Source: Ochrobactrum quorumnocens (GTDB lineage: Bacteria > Pseudomonadota > Alphaproteobacteria > Rhizobiales > Rhizobiaceae). Taken from it: DNA of 64,000 nt. The stretch spans positions 868,001 through 932,000 of the forward strand of contig NZ_CP022605.1 in the NCBI RefSeq assembly GCF_002278035.1, given 5' to 3'. Below, piece by piece: positions 17,945 to 27,361 of this stretch (within the stretch, counting starts at the first letter, position 1; each line of letters opens with the position of its first letter). A program made the translations under genes and the position numbers. The notes beneath the pieces were generated by a model. The model was not told the origin of the DNA. It did no database searches and worked only from the letters and a program-made list of their open reading frames with translations.

Positions 17945-20900
17945 ATGGAAATGCCTATCCGCATTCGCAGTTTCGATGCTTACGCAGTTGGCTCCCTTAA
18001 GAAAGCCCTGCTAAGCTCGGCATACAACCATCGATATATTTTAGCTGCCGCGATGACGGCGTTATTGCCCTCTACGCAAGCCCTCGCGCAATGCGCGACT
18101 GCTCCGACGGGCCCGCTCAGCCAGAGTGCAGGTGCCTGCGTTGAAAGCAACGTCACACGCAATGGTGCGGGCGCCCAGGGAGCTGTCTCCGTTTCCAATA
18201 GTGCTTCTTACACCGGTACAGGCGTCACTATGACGGCGCCGAGCGGGATTTCGACCGTTACCGTCAACAATGACGCCTCGCTCGTGCTGACCGATAGCAC
18301 GATCACTGCGGTGGGGGTAGGGACTGGCGTTGTGGGCCTGACGCAAATCAGCGGCACCAGTGCACTGAGCGGCGTAACCATCATATCCACAGCGACTGGC
18401 GCCGCCACAGGAATAGATGTCCGATCTGGCACCCTGACTATCGGCAGCAGCGCCACTGGTGCGACGCACATCACCGCCACCTCGACCGGCACCAGCTCCG
18501 GTGCCGGAAATGCCTTGCGGACGTCTGGCAGCGGCGCGGTCATCAATGCAACTGATGCCATACTTGAGGCCAGCGGGCAGAGCGCCAATACAAACTCGGG
18601 TGCTTTTGCGCTGGCTGGCGTGATCAACCTGACGGGGGGAAGTATTACGGCGAGCGGTAGCAACAGTTATGGTCTCCGGAGTTTATCGGGCGCCACCATC
18701 AATGCCGACGGCGTCAATATCCAGGCGGACCTTTATGGCGCCATCACCACCGGCACTATCAACCTCGGTCTCGACACGCGCGATCCCTCGGCACCCATTC
18801 ACACGACCATCAATGCCGGCACGACGGGAATTTATGCGACCGCGGGGCGCGTCACTGGGACAGATGTCAAGGTCACCTCAGGGAACCAGGGCGTCGTCGT
18901 CACTCAGGCCGGTGTCGTAGACCTGACTGGCGGCTCAATCGCCGCAGTCACGGGCGTCCTTAATACCGATCTTGCGCAGGGCGGCACTTTCACTGGCAGT
19001 GGTGTCGCCATCACCACTACCGGCACTGGCGTCAATACCGCGGGCGCGAATAGCGTGAGCAAGCTGCAGGACAATGGCAGCACGCATACAACGATCAAAA
19101 CCAGCAATAACGCCACCGGTATCCTTGTGCGCAGCGGCGGGCAGGTCACCGGAAGCGGCGTAATAGTGGACGCCAGCGGTCGCGGTATCGATGCCGGTGG
19201 AGCCAATACGCAAGTGACGCTGGAGGACGGCAGTTCTGGCGGTAATGCAATCGTCACTGCCGGCGGCACTGCGCTGCATGTGACAACCGGTGCTACCGCC
19301 ATTGGCACCAATGCCGTGCTCACAAGCACCGGCACGGCGGCAGGCAACGCCTATGGCGCCTATGCTGATGCTGCGAGCATCGACCTGACCGGTGGTTCGG
19401 TCACCGCGCGGGGTTCCAACGGCGCCGGCCTTGCCGTAACCGGAAGCGGCAATATTAACACGACCGCCACCAATGTGACGGCGACTGGCGCCAACTCATC
19501 TGGTATTCTGGGCTTGGGTGCTGGCGAGGTGACGATGGTTGGGGGCTCCATGCTTGCCGAACAGGGCGATCTCGTTCGTTCGGAAGGTGGAGCGCTTGAT
19601 GTGACGCTCGATACCGTCCTTACTGGTACCGGCAGCGGCATGGTACTCAACGTTCTAGACGACGCAGCTGGCAATCATGGTTCGGTCAACCTCAGCGCGC
19701 TCAATACTATTCTCGACGGCGATATTTTTGCCGCCGCAGACAATATCGCCAATGTAAGCCTCTCCGGCAGCGAACTGACGGGTGCGGCCAATAACGCGAC
19801 GAATATTTCGCTCGACGCAGACAGCCTCTGGAACATGACGGCAAGCTCGACCGTTTCGGACACCGTCACCAATGCGGGTATGATTGCATTCTCGGCCCCT
19901 GATGCGGGCGCGTTCAAAACACTGACCACAACTAACTATGTTGGTGATAATGGCACCGTCGTGCTCAATACAACCCTTGGTGCCAACGCATCCCCGTCAG
20001 ATCAGATCGTGATCAATGGCGGCACGGCGAGCGGTCAGACTGGGCTTGCCATTAACAATATCAATGGCACCGGCGCGCCAACAACCGATGGTATCAAGGT
20101 TGTCAACGCCATCAATGGCGGTATCACGACCGCGGATGCTTTTTTCCTTGGTAATGGCGACTACGTAACGAATGATGGCCAGAACGCGAAGGTCGCAGGC
20201 GCTTATGCCTACACGCTGCACCGCAGCCCCATTATCAGCGGCACGGATGTCTATGGGGATAGCTATGCGACCAATGACTGGTATTTGCGCTCGATATTGA
20301 CCAATCCAGTCGATCCAGTCGTGCCTACCAGCCCTCAACCGCCCCGCTATCAGCCGGGCGTACCGATTTACGAGAATTATCCGAACGCACTACAGGTCCT
20401 TAATCGTCTGCCGACACTTGCGCAGCGCACCGGCAATCGATACTGGGGCGAAAGAGCTCCAGCCGAGACTGTGTTCTGTAAGGATCCAGCACAAAACTTC
20501 AGATGCACGCCGACGCAGGACCAGAACGCCTATTATCAGGATGGCGCGACAACGATTGTTGGCGGCATGGGCGTTTGGGGTCGCATCGAAGGACTGCATG
20601 GTCGTCAGCAACCCAACGTAACCACGAGCCAGTCGGACTATGAATACGATATGTGGAAGCTGCAGGCTGGTGTAGACGGTCAGCTCTATGAAAACGACGC
20701 CGGCAAGCTCATCGGCGGCGTGAGCGTTCACTATGGCCAGGTCTCCACCGATATTACCTCGGTTTTTGGCAATGGAAACATCGATACAACAGGCTACGGC
20801 TTCGGCGGCACGCTGACGTGGTATGGCAATAACGGCTTCTATCTCGACGCCCAGGGTCAGGTTACCTGGTACGACAGCGATCTTTACTCCGATACGCTGC

Positions 20901-21403
20901 GTCAGGGACTTGCCGATGGCAGCGATGGTTTTGGTTATGCTCTGAGCCTCGAAGCGGGCAAGCGCATCGCTCTTAATGAGAATTGGATCCTTACGCCGCA
21001 GGCACAACTGACCTGGTCGACGGTCGATTTCGATAGCTTCACCGATCCCTACGGGGCCCACGTGTCGCTCGACAAGGGTGACAGCCTGAAGGGTCGTCTG
21101 GGTCTGGCCCTTGGGCACGAGCGCAGCTGGAAGGACGATGACGGTCAGACGAGCCGGGCACAGGTGTATGGCATTGTCAATCTCACCAACGAGTTCCTCG
21201 ACGGAACACGGGTCGATGTATCGGGTACGAAGTTCGACAGTCGCGCCGACCGGCTGACCGGCGGTGTCGGTCTTGGTGGCACCTACAGCTGGGCCAACGA
21301 CAAATATGCAGTCTTCGGCGAAGTGTCTGCAGACACCAGCCTGAAGAATTTCTCTGATAGTTATGAGGTGGGTGGAACGCTCGGATTGCGCGTGAAGTTC
21401 TGA
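17945..21403 (+). CDS. Type Va autotransporter
   Basis: 1152 residues with a signal peptide near residues 28-48 (ILAAAMTALLPSTQALAQ). The passenger of about 750 residues is rich in Gly/Thr/Ala/Asn and built of short repeats (VTATGANSSG, ITATSTGTSSG type) that predict a beta-helix. A proline-rich linker (DPVVPTSPQPPRYQPG) follows, then a pertactin-type hinge and a C-terminal beta-barrel ending GGTLGLRVKF with terminal Phe, as required for BamA recognition. Such proteins are adhesins or surface-exposed virulence factors. A strong terminator follows, and the next gene encodes an L,D-transpeptidase. Confidence 0.9.
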   Translation: MEMPIRIRSFDAYAVGSLKKALLSSAYNHRYILAAAMTALLPSTQALAQCATAPTGPLSQSAGACVESNVTRNGAGAQGAVSVSNSASYTGTGVTMTAPSGISTVTVNNDASLVLTDSTITAVGVGTGVVGLTQISGTSALSGVTIISTATGAATGIDVRSGTLTIGSSATGATHITATSTGTSSGAGNALRTSGSGAVINATDAILEASGQSANTNSGAFALAGVINLTGGSITASGSNSYGLRSLSGATINADGVNIQADLYGAITTGTINLGLDTRDPSAPIHTTINAGTTGIYATAGRVTGTDVKVTSGNQGVVVTQAGVVDLTGGSIAAVTGVLNTDLAQGGTFTGSGVAITTTGTGVNTAGANSVSKLQDNGSTHTTIKTSNNATGILVRSGGQVTGSGVIVDASGRGIDAGGANTQVTLEDGSSGGNAIVTAGGTALHVTTGATAIGTNAVLTSTGTAAGNAYGAYADAASIDLTGGSVTARGSNGAGLAVTGSGNINTTATNVTATGANSSGILGLGAGEVTMVGGSMLAEQGDLVRSEGGALDVTLDTVLTGTGSGMVLNVLDDAAGNHGSVNLSALNTILDGDIFAAADNIANVSLSGSELTGAANNATNISLDADSLWNMTASSTVSDTVTNAGMIAFSAPDAGAFKTLTTTNYVGDNGTVVLNTTLGANASPSDQIVINGGTASGQTGLAINNINGTGAPTTDGIKVVNAINGGITTADAFFLGNGDYVTNDGQNAKVAGAYAYTLHRSPIISGTDVYGDSYATNDWYLRSILTNPVDPVVPTSPQPPRYQPGVPIYENYPNALQVLNRLPTLAQRTGNRYWGERAPAETVFCKDPAQNFRCTPTQDQNAYYQDGATTIVGGMGVWGRIEGLHGRQQPNVTTSQSDYEYDMWKLQAGVDGQLYENDAGKLIGGVSVHYGQVSTDITSVFGNGNIDTTGYGFGGTLTWYGNNGFYLDAQGQVTWYDSDLYSDTLRQGLADGSDGFGYALSLEAGKRIALNENWILTPQAQLTWSTVDFDSFTDPYGAHVSLDKGDSLKGRLGLALGHERSWKDDDGQTSRAQVYGIVNLTNEFLDGTRVDVSGTKFDSRADRLTGGVGLGGTYSWANDKYAVFGEVSADTSLKNFSDSYEVGGTLGLRVKF

Positions 21404-21415
21404 TCGATATCACAA

Positions 21416-21454
21416 AAAGCGCTCCCGGGATCGAATAGATGCCGGGAGCGCTTT
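21416..21454 (+). terminator. Rho-independent terminator after the autotransporter
   Basis: AAAGCGCTCCCGG and CCGGGAGCGCTTT form a perfect 13-bp stem around a 13-base loop. Flanking A and T residues on both sides may make it bidirectional. Confidence 0.85.
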
Positions 21455-21536
21455 ATTATCAGGCCGTCAATGGTGATGGATAAGAATTCAGCCAAAATCC
21501 GAGTTCAAATAGCCAGGCACCCTCCTTGGATATCTC

Positions 21537-22175
21537 ATGACAACAATCCCGCTCGCAAAGTCGCTTTCTTATTCTGCTATCTCCCGGCGGAGTTTCATAC
21601 TCGGGTTGCTCGCGGTGCAAGGTTGCAGCACCGTTAGCGGAACAATGTCTCCGTCCCCCGACGAAAGTCCCTATTCGTCCGAACCGTTTCCTGTTCGTCC
21701 GGTCAATCGTGGCAAATTCGCAAAAGATCTGCAGCCGGTCACGATGGCAAAAAAGGTTGATGCCCCGCCCGGAGCGATCATTGTCGATCCTCACAGCAAG
21801 CATATCTATTATGTCGAATCCAAGGGCACCGTCAGGCGCTACGGTATAGCTGTTGGCAAAACCGGGTATAGCTGGCGCGGGACGGCGACGATCGAGCGAA
21901 AGGCCAAATGGCCGGCATGGCATCCCACTGATGATATGCATGCCGAAACGCCTGGCTTGCCCAAACGTATAGCGCCGGGACCAGCCAATCCTTTAGGAGC
22001 ACGCGCACTATACCTGTTCAGCGATGGCCGGGACACGCTGTACCGCATTCACGGTACGAATGAACCGTGGACTATTGGCACGGAAGCCTCCTCAGGCTGC
22101 ATTCGCATGCTCAACGAAGACATCATTGAACTATACGAAAAAGTGCAAACCGGTGCCAAAGTTCAAGTCCTGTAA
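21537..22175 (+). CDS. YkuD-type L,D-transpeptidase
   Basis: 212 residues with a twin-arginine-like signal (SRRSFILGLLAVQGC) whose cysteine could be a weak lipobox. The YkuD domain covers residues ~80-212, with the catalytic motif HGTNEPWTIGTEASSGCIRM (His and Cys). These enzymes make 3-3 peptidoglycan cross-links or attach proteins to peptidoglycan. In Brucellaceae, L,D-transpeptidases are known to anchor beta-barrel outer-membrane proteins covalently, so the position after an autotransporter is suggestive, though a terminator separates the two. Confidence 0.9.
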   Translation: MTTIPLAKSLSYSAISRRSFILGLLAVQGCSTVSGTMSPSPDESPYSSEPFPVRPVNRGKFAKDLQPVTMAKKVDAPPGAIIVDPHSKHIYYVESKGTVRRYGIAVGKTGYSWRGTATIERKAKWPAWHPTDDMHAETPGLPKRIAPGPANPLGARALYLFSDGRDTLYRIHGTNEPWTIGTEASSGCIRMLNEDIIELYEKVQTGAKVQVL

Positions 22176-22270
22176 CACAGTACACCTCAAACTTGACCGA
22201 AGTTTTTGATACAATAAAAACTATGCATCCAAGTTTGGCTCCAGATATCAACAGCTAGATGAGTATAAAA

Positions 22271-22621
22271 CTATTTCTGCCTATCGCGATTTCGGAACAG
22301 ATTTAAAAGAAGTGGCAGACGATTATAAATCAACGTCAACACTACGGACAATAGCAGCACATTAAGAGAAAATGTAATCCAGTTTACATGTGTTGGGAGC
22401 TGATTAAATTTGACCCAAGTCACTTTCAAATCATGTGGGTACCTCCCAAACGAAAATCGTGAAAAGTCCTGATATATCCACTTAAACGGCCAACCAAAAC
22501 CGACTGAAAAAATATCCGAAGAGGAACTTACTGTTTCACTTTTGAGATTTGTGATAGTCCAGCATAGGATTGCAGCGATAGGTAGACTGCACAAAAACGT
22601 CTTAATGCGGTCGATGAGCAT
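22271..22621 (-). CDS. Small two-helix membrane protein, unknown
   Basis: 116 residues with hydrophobic helices near residues 7-25 (TFLCSLPIAAILCWTIT) and 82-105 (ITFSLNVLLLSVVLTLIYN), separated by an aromatic-rich loop, and a basic tail. The composition is AT-richer than that of the surrounding genes. No family is recognised and the ribosome-binding site is poor, so it may be a real small membrane protein or a chance frame. Confidence 0.45.
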   Translation of the reverse strand: MLIDRIKTFLCSLPIAAILCWTITNLKSETVSSSSDIFSVGFGWPFKWIYQDFSRFSFGRYPHDLKVTWVKFNQLPTHVNWITFSLNVLLLSVVLTLIYNRLPLLLNLFRNRDRQK

Positions 22622-22851
22622 AGTTCTAACCTAATAATGCGGCCAAACGTTAAGGTACTTGCAGTAACAGAAATATATTTAGATCGATATACGATATTCC
22701 CACAGGCTCAATAAAGTCTTCGGTTCAGATGGAGGCACAAGCATTTTTCTTTCGCATGGCTTGTGGTGTTTTCGCTAACAATTGGTGTATTAGCACCACT
22801 TAACGCAGATTATCATTCTATGATCCCTGTGAACATTCACCGCCGCTGAAT

Positions 22852-23211
22852 ATGTCATGTCAAAAGCTTCGGCCGGGCAGACCATCACCAAAAATGCAGA
22901 TCGAACTCACACCGATTTGGCTTACTTCCCTCGCCATGGGATCGGGCGTGGGGTTGGCATGGCCGCATCTGTTGACTTGTATGTTTCAGGTTGCGCCCGA
23001 TGGCGAACAACAACTGCCTTCTGCCTCCAATACGAACGTGCAAATATTTGCCGCCGCACTCGGTGCAGCTTTGGCACGAATGGCGGCGAATGTATCCGGC
23101 TTTACTAATCCCGGAAGTTTTGCTGGCACAGCACGCGCCGATCCCCGGCATTCTTACTGGTCTCGGAGTGGTTCGACTTCGTTAGAAACTCGGGATTACT
23201 GTCAGGTTTAG
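22852..23211 (+). pseudogene. C-terminal remnant of an MFS transporter gene
   Basis: The frame contains LTPIWLTSLAMGSGVGLAWP, then SNTNVQIFAAALGAALARMA and a GFTNPG end, the pattern of the penultimate helices of 14-TM MFS drug exporters (GLAWPHL; VQxFxxAxGAAxAGMxAN). No upstream part of the transporter is present, and the frame runs out into unrelated sequence, so it is a remnant. Confidence 0.6.
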
Positions 23212-23447
23212 AGGGAGCTGCCCCTCGATAATGTCGTCCGCAAGCTTAACCGCCAACTGTTCCGCGGCATTGGCCTCGATGTTCACAGTATCCAAAGGGG
23301 GCCGTCAAACGGCAGCGACCTCAATAAAAGTGTCTCGGTTACATTATTTCAATAAACAGCAAGCGTACCATAGGTTATGACAATATTGAATGAAATCCAC
23401 ACTTTGCAACGGTGACCGCGACACTCACGCGGCGCATTGAGGTTCTA

Positions 23448-23849
23448 ATGTTCAGCCATGTCACCGTCGGAACGCGTAATCTCCAGCAGGCAGGGCAATT
23501 CTATGATGCCGTGCTTATACCGCTAGGGTTGAAACGCCGGATCGTCACTCCTGATGGCGGTCCTGCGTCACTGTGTTGGGTATCACCGCACGAATCCTTA
23601 CCCCGTTTCTATGTCTATAGTCCCTTCAATGGTGAACCAGCCACAGTCGGTAACGGTAGCATGGTCGCTTTCCTGGCGCCATCGGAGGAGGCAGTAAACG
23701 AGGCCTATGCCGGCGGAATGGCGAATGGAGGAACGGACGATGGCGGTCCAGGGCCACGCCCGCACTATGGCGACGGCTACTTCGGAGCCTATCTGCGCGA
23801 CCCCGACGGTAACAAGATCCACCTTGTTCATCGCGGTGACATTGGATAA
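23448..23849 (+). CDS. VOC-superfamily protein
   Basis: 133 residues from MFSHVTVGTRNLQQAGQFYD, preceded by TTGAGGTTCTA. Glyoxalase-fold elements are clear: the N-terminal FSHVTVGTxNL strand-helix and the C-terminal GAYLRDPDGNKIHLVHRG. The substrate is unknown. It starts a four-gene run with LysE, PhzF and Nudix genes, with gaps of 40, 47 and 21 bp, likely an operon. Confidence 0.9.
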   Translation: MFSHVTVGTRNLQQAGQFYDAVLIPLGLKRRIVTPDGGPASLCWVSPHESLPRFYVYSPFNGEPATVGNGSMVAFLAPSEEAVNEAYAGGMANGGTDDGGPGPRPHYGDGYFGAYLRDPDGNKIHLVHRGDIG

Positions 23850-23889
23850 CTCCACCGGAGCGCAGCTTCATTTTCTGGAAGAGGCCCCA

Positions 23890-24516
23890 ATGATCTTCAG
23901 CCAGCTCGCCCTCGTCTACGGCACTTACCTCATCGCAACCGCTAGTCCAGGGCCAAGCAACATGGCAATCATGGCTACCGCAATGCGTGATGGCCGTCTG
24001 CCAGCGCTTGTATTGGCGGCAGGTGTCATCACCGGCTCGCTCTTCTGGGCAGTGCTGACTGCGACGGGGTTGTCCGCGGTACTAGCCACCTATGCTCAGG
24101 CGCTGTTCATCATAAAAATCCTTGGCGGCGTTTACCTTTTATATCTGGCTTTCCGCGCGGGTAAGTCGGCACTCAAACCCATGTCTGGAATCGCACAGAA
24201 TACCACGGCAGGTGTGCCGCATTGCCGCTCGCTCTACCGGCAGGGCCTGCTCATGCACATCGGCAATCCGAAGGCCATTCTGGCTTGGATTGCGATCATG
24301 TCACTGGGGTTTCGCGCGGATGTGCCCCCTGGAATGCTGCTGGCGATCATCGGTGGCTGCGCTTTCCTTGGCATAATAGTGTTCGGCGGTTATGCCATAC
24401 TGTTTTCTACCGCCTCGATGATTGCCTTTTACGCCAGATTGCGGCGCTGGATCGAAGCCGTTCTATCGGTGATCTTTGCAGCCGCCGGACTTAAACTGCT
24501 TGTCTCACAGGTTTGA
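23890..24516 (+). CDS. LysE-family amino-acid exporter
   Basis: 208 residues with about six transmembrane helices. The diagnostic N-terminal TASPGPSNMAIMATAMRDGR and the central GLLMHIGNPKAILAWIAIMS match LysE/RhtB exporters of amino acids and derivatives. ATG 23890 follows GGAAGAGGCCCC. The frame is open further upstream inside the VOC gene, but that part is not transporter-like. Confidence 0.9.
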   Translation: MIFSQLALVYGTYLIATASPGPSNMAIMATAMRDGRLPALVLAAGVITGSLFWAVLTATGLSAVLATYAQALFIIKILGGVYLLYLAFRAGKSALKPMSGIAQNTTAGVPHCRSLYRQGLLMHIGNPKAILAWIAIMSLGFRADVPPGMLLAIIGGCAFLGIIVFGGYAILFSTASMIAFYARLRRWIEAVLSVIFAAAGLKLLVSQV

Positions 24517-24563
24517 AGTGTACTCACGCTTCCCAACCTGGTCAGAATTGAAAGAGTAACGTT

Positions 24564-25409
24564 ATGCCGCTTGCTATCCACATGGTTGATGTATTCGGTT
24601 CCGGGCCGTTTTCTGGCAATCCACTTGCGGTCATCACCGGTGCTGACAATCTCACGACAGATGAAATGCAGCGAATAACGCGGTGGTTCAACCTTTCCGA
24701 AACCACATTTTTGCTGCCACCCAGGCATCCAGATGCTGACTATCGGGTCAGGATATTCACGTTAGACAGGGAAATGCCGTTCGCTGGACATCCCACACTA
24801 GGGAGTTGTCATGCTTGGCTCGCAGCCGGCGGCACACCCAAACACGAAACGGGCATCGTGCAGGAATGTGGCGCCGGTCTGGTCAGAATCCGGCGCGCCG
24901 ATGGGCGACTATCCTTTGCTGCGCCGCCGCTTATTCGTTCGGGCGCACCAACACCCGAAGAACTGGACGAGGCTCGGCGGCTATTGGGGATCGAGTCCCG
25001 TGACATCATCGACGCCGCCTGGATAGACAATGGTCCGGGATGGCTGGGGGTCAGGCTTGCGTCAGCAGAGAAAGTGCTACTGCTAGAACCGGTCCGCAAT
25101 TGGTCAGGCCGCATCGATGTCGGTGTGGTTGGTCCTCATGCGAAAGGCAGCGAGGCCGCGTTGGAGGTGCGCGCCTTCTTCAGCGATCACCTGGGCGCTA
25201 TCGCCGAAGATCCCGTTACCGGAAGCCTCAACGCCTCGCTGGCGCAGTGGCTGTTTGCGACGGGATTCGTTGCGGGAGACTATGTGGCCGCGCAAGGGAC
25301 GCGCCTTGGTCGTCACGGCCGCATTTACCTCATCCGCGACGATATCGGCCAGATATGGGTGGGGGGCGAAACGCGTACCCACATAGAAGGCCGGCTACAC
25401 GCCCTTTGA
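24564..25409 (+). CDS. PhzF-family isomerase-like protein
   Basis: 281 residues with the two-lobed PhzF fold: FGSGPFSGNPLAVI, NLSETTFLL with the conserved Glu near residue 46, MPFAGHPTLG and EDPVTGSLNAS. True PhzF isomerises trans-2,3-dihydro-3-hydroxyanthranilate in phenazine synthesis. No other phenazine genes are near, so this is one of the many PhzF-like proteins with unknown substrate. The operon context with an exporter and a Nudix hydrolase hints at metabolite modification and export or repair. Confidence 0.9.
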   Translation: MPLAIHMVDVFGSGPFSGNPLAVITGADNLTTDEMQRITRWFNLSETTFLLPPRHPDADYRVRIFTLDREMPFAGHPTLGSCHAWLAAGGTPKHETGIVQECGAGLVRIRRADGRLSFAAPPLIRSGAPTPEELDEARRLLGIESRDIIDAAWIDNGPGWLGVRLASAEKVLLLEPVRNWSGRIDVGVVGPHAKGSEAALEVRAFFSDHLGAIAEDPVTGSLNASLAQWLFATGFVAGDYVAAQGTRLGRHGRIYLIRDDIGQIWVGGETRTHIEGRLHAL

Positions 25410-25430
25410 AAAGAAGAACGAGGCGATTTG

Positions 25431-26033
25431 ATGGATGATAGTGTTTACCGACCGATATCCGAACGCGTATTGGCAGATGATTGGGGACGGCTAACCGAAT
25501 ATGAGTATGAACTTCGGCTGAGGGATGGAAGCTGGCAGCGGCAGACTCGCGAGGCATATGACCGTGGTAATGGCGCGGCATGCCTTTTGTACAATCCGGC
25601 AAGTGACAACGTCCTGCTTACCCGCCAGTTCCGGTTGCCCGTACTTTTGAACGGCGGTTTAGAATCGCTGATTGAAGCGCCTGCAGGACTGCTGGAGGGC
25701 GCTGATCCAGCAGAGCGAATGCGTGCGGAACTGATGGAGGAAACCGGATATAAGGTTTTCGAACTAACTCATCTGTACGATGTATATATGAGCCCCGGAT
25801 CGGTCACAGAATATCTGGCGTTCTTCTATGGCGAATATGCCGAGAGCGATAAAGTGGGGGCAGGCGGTGGGTCGGTTGCCGAAGGCGAAGACATAGATGT
25901 GCTCGAAGTTACGCTGTCCAAGGCAATGCAGATGATCAGTTGCGGCGATATTCGCGACGCCAAGACGATTATTCTGCTTCAACATCTCACCATTCGGCTT
26001 TTGCAGGAAAAATACACGACGCTGGAATTCTGA
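25431..26033 (+). CDS. Nudix hydrolase (NudK/ADP-sugar pyrophosphatase-like)
   Basis: 200 residues. The Nudix box is GLLEGADPAERMRAELMEET followed by GY. The Arg of the canonical REXXEE is replaced by Ala (AELMEE), while the three metal-binding Glu positions stay. The N-terminal AYDRGNGAACLLYNP and VLLTRQFRLPV and the long C-terminus resemble GDP-mannose/ADP-ribose pyrophosphatases. ATG 25431 is preceded by CGAGGCGATTTG. Last gene of the VOC-LysE-PhzF-Nudix run. Confidence 0.85.
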   Translation: MDDSVYRPISERVLADDWGRLTEYEYELRLRDGSWQRQTREAYDRGNGAACLLYNPASDNVLLTRQFRLPVLLNGGLESLIEAPAGLLEGADPAERMRAELMEETGYKVFELTHLYDVYMSPGSVTEYLAFFYGEYAESDKVGAGGGSVAEGEDIDVLEVTLSKAMQMISCGDIRDAKTIILLQHLTIRLLQEKYTTLEF

Positions 26034-27361
26034 AGAATCTGAGGATTGATCCAGATCGCAATGTTTTTGTTAATGAACGAGGGGCCGCGTGGTCATAAGT
26101 TCGCCTGTTAATTGGGACTAAGTCTCCCAGACCACGAATATCCGCAAAGTTGATCTTTAACTTGGGTATTTTAGAGATACATTGCGACAGACGGCTGATT
26201 GTTATCCGGAATTCACCCAGCTGGTTAATTTGGCTTGGGATTTGCCATAGGCGCCGGCTGTATTTAGCCAAAACCTTTGCTTTTATGTTTGTAAGCCTCG
26301 TCATGATGTGCGTTGCCTGATACGTGGCACCTTTCCTGGGAAGTGTCCAAATCGTGCACACGGTCTTGGGTGCTAATAAAACAACTCCAGCTTTATATGG
26401 GCGATGTATTATCAGTGATGTGTTCCGCTTAGGCATTGTCCCGCTTCGGAATTGGCGCTTCTCTCACCCTTTAGACATTGCCCTGTGATCAGCGCCTGCA
26501 ATTGTTTGTTCCCCTATTTCGATATTCGTTTTAGCTGTTTCTTGCCGCCAACGGAAATTACTTCCGGCGTTATATCCGCCCATGGGGAGAGACCGCGCGG
26601 GCAGACTTTTACGCTCGCGGTACTCTCAAAATCGCTGCCTTCACCTTTCAAGACGTATCTCACAACCAGGACGTCAATGGCGAACCTTTGATTGTTTATG
26701 CCCCAGATAGCACGGGGCTGCCTTAACGTGTTAGTCCACTCGTCGAGACTGACCAAAATTCGAGATTGAGCATGCCCGTCACATATGAGACCAGAGGAAT
26801 GCCGGACATGTAGTCGTCTTAAGGGATGATTTTGTAATGGCGATAAATGACTTGATAGGCGAATACGGCTCCACAGCAATCGCACCATAGATTTTTCGGT
26901 CTCCGTTGACCTCGCGCGAGTGGGAGGGGGAACTGCCGACGTTTCTTTGCTAGCAGTTCACCTTGGAGAACCCATCGATGGTCTATCACAGACTTCTGAG
27001 CTGGTGGTTTAACCGGAATGATTGCTGCAGTGCTCGATATTACTTACGCGCTGCGCTCTGCCTGGTCGGAGAACTGAACCTTGCGCGAAACAATTAAAGG
27101 TGGAGAGAAGTTTCGCGCGCGGGACATTGTTTTAAAAGCAAGCCTGAGATGCCGAGATTTGGTAGTTGATGGATGCTGAATGCTGAATGCAAACAAGGAT
27201 TGTCGGCTGCCAAATCCTGATGCGGTTAAATCCCCGCCACCACTAGGCCCTCACTCTGATCACCTTCCTTTTTCCGTTCAGGGACTCTAGCGGTTGGTGG
27301 GAGAGCGTAGAAGACGGTAAAACAGGCCGTTCATTCCGTATTGGGAACGATAATGAGGTAA
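26034..27361. other. 1.3-kb region without a recognised gene
   Basis: Frames at 25987-26436 (minus), 26452-26691 (plus) and 26514-26888 (minus) contain no domain I recognise. The second minus frame has a mildly protein-like end (EWTNTLRQPRAIWGINNQRF), which could be decayed coding DNA. No terminator or repeat is obvious. Confidence 0.4.

Noticed and set aside
18062..21118. Several long antisense frames inside the autotransporter gene
   Set aside because: Shadows of the high-GC, repeat-rich coding strand.
25987..26436. 149-codon minus frame overlapping the Nudix gene end
   Set aside because: No domain and low-complexity character; probably chance.
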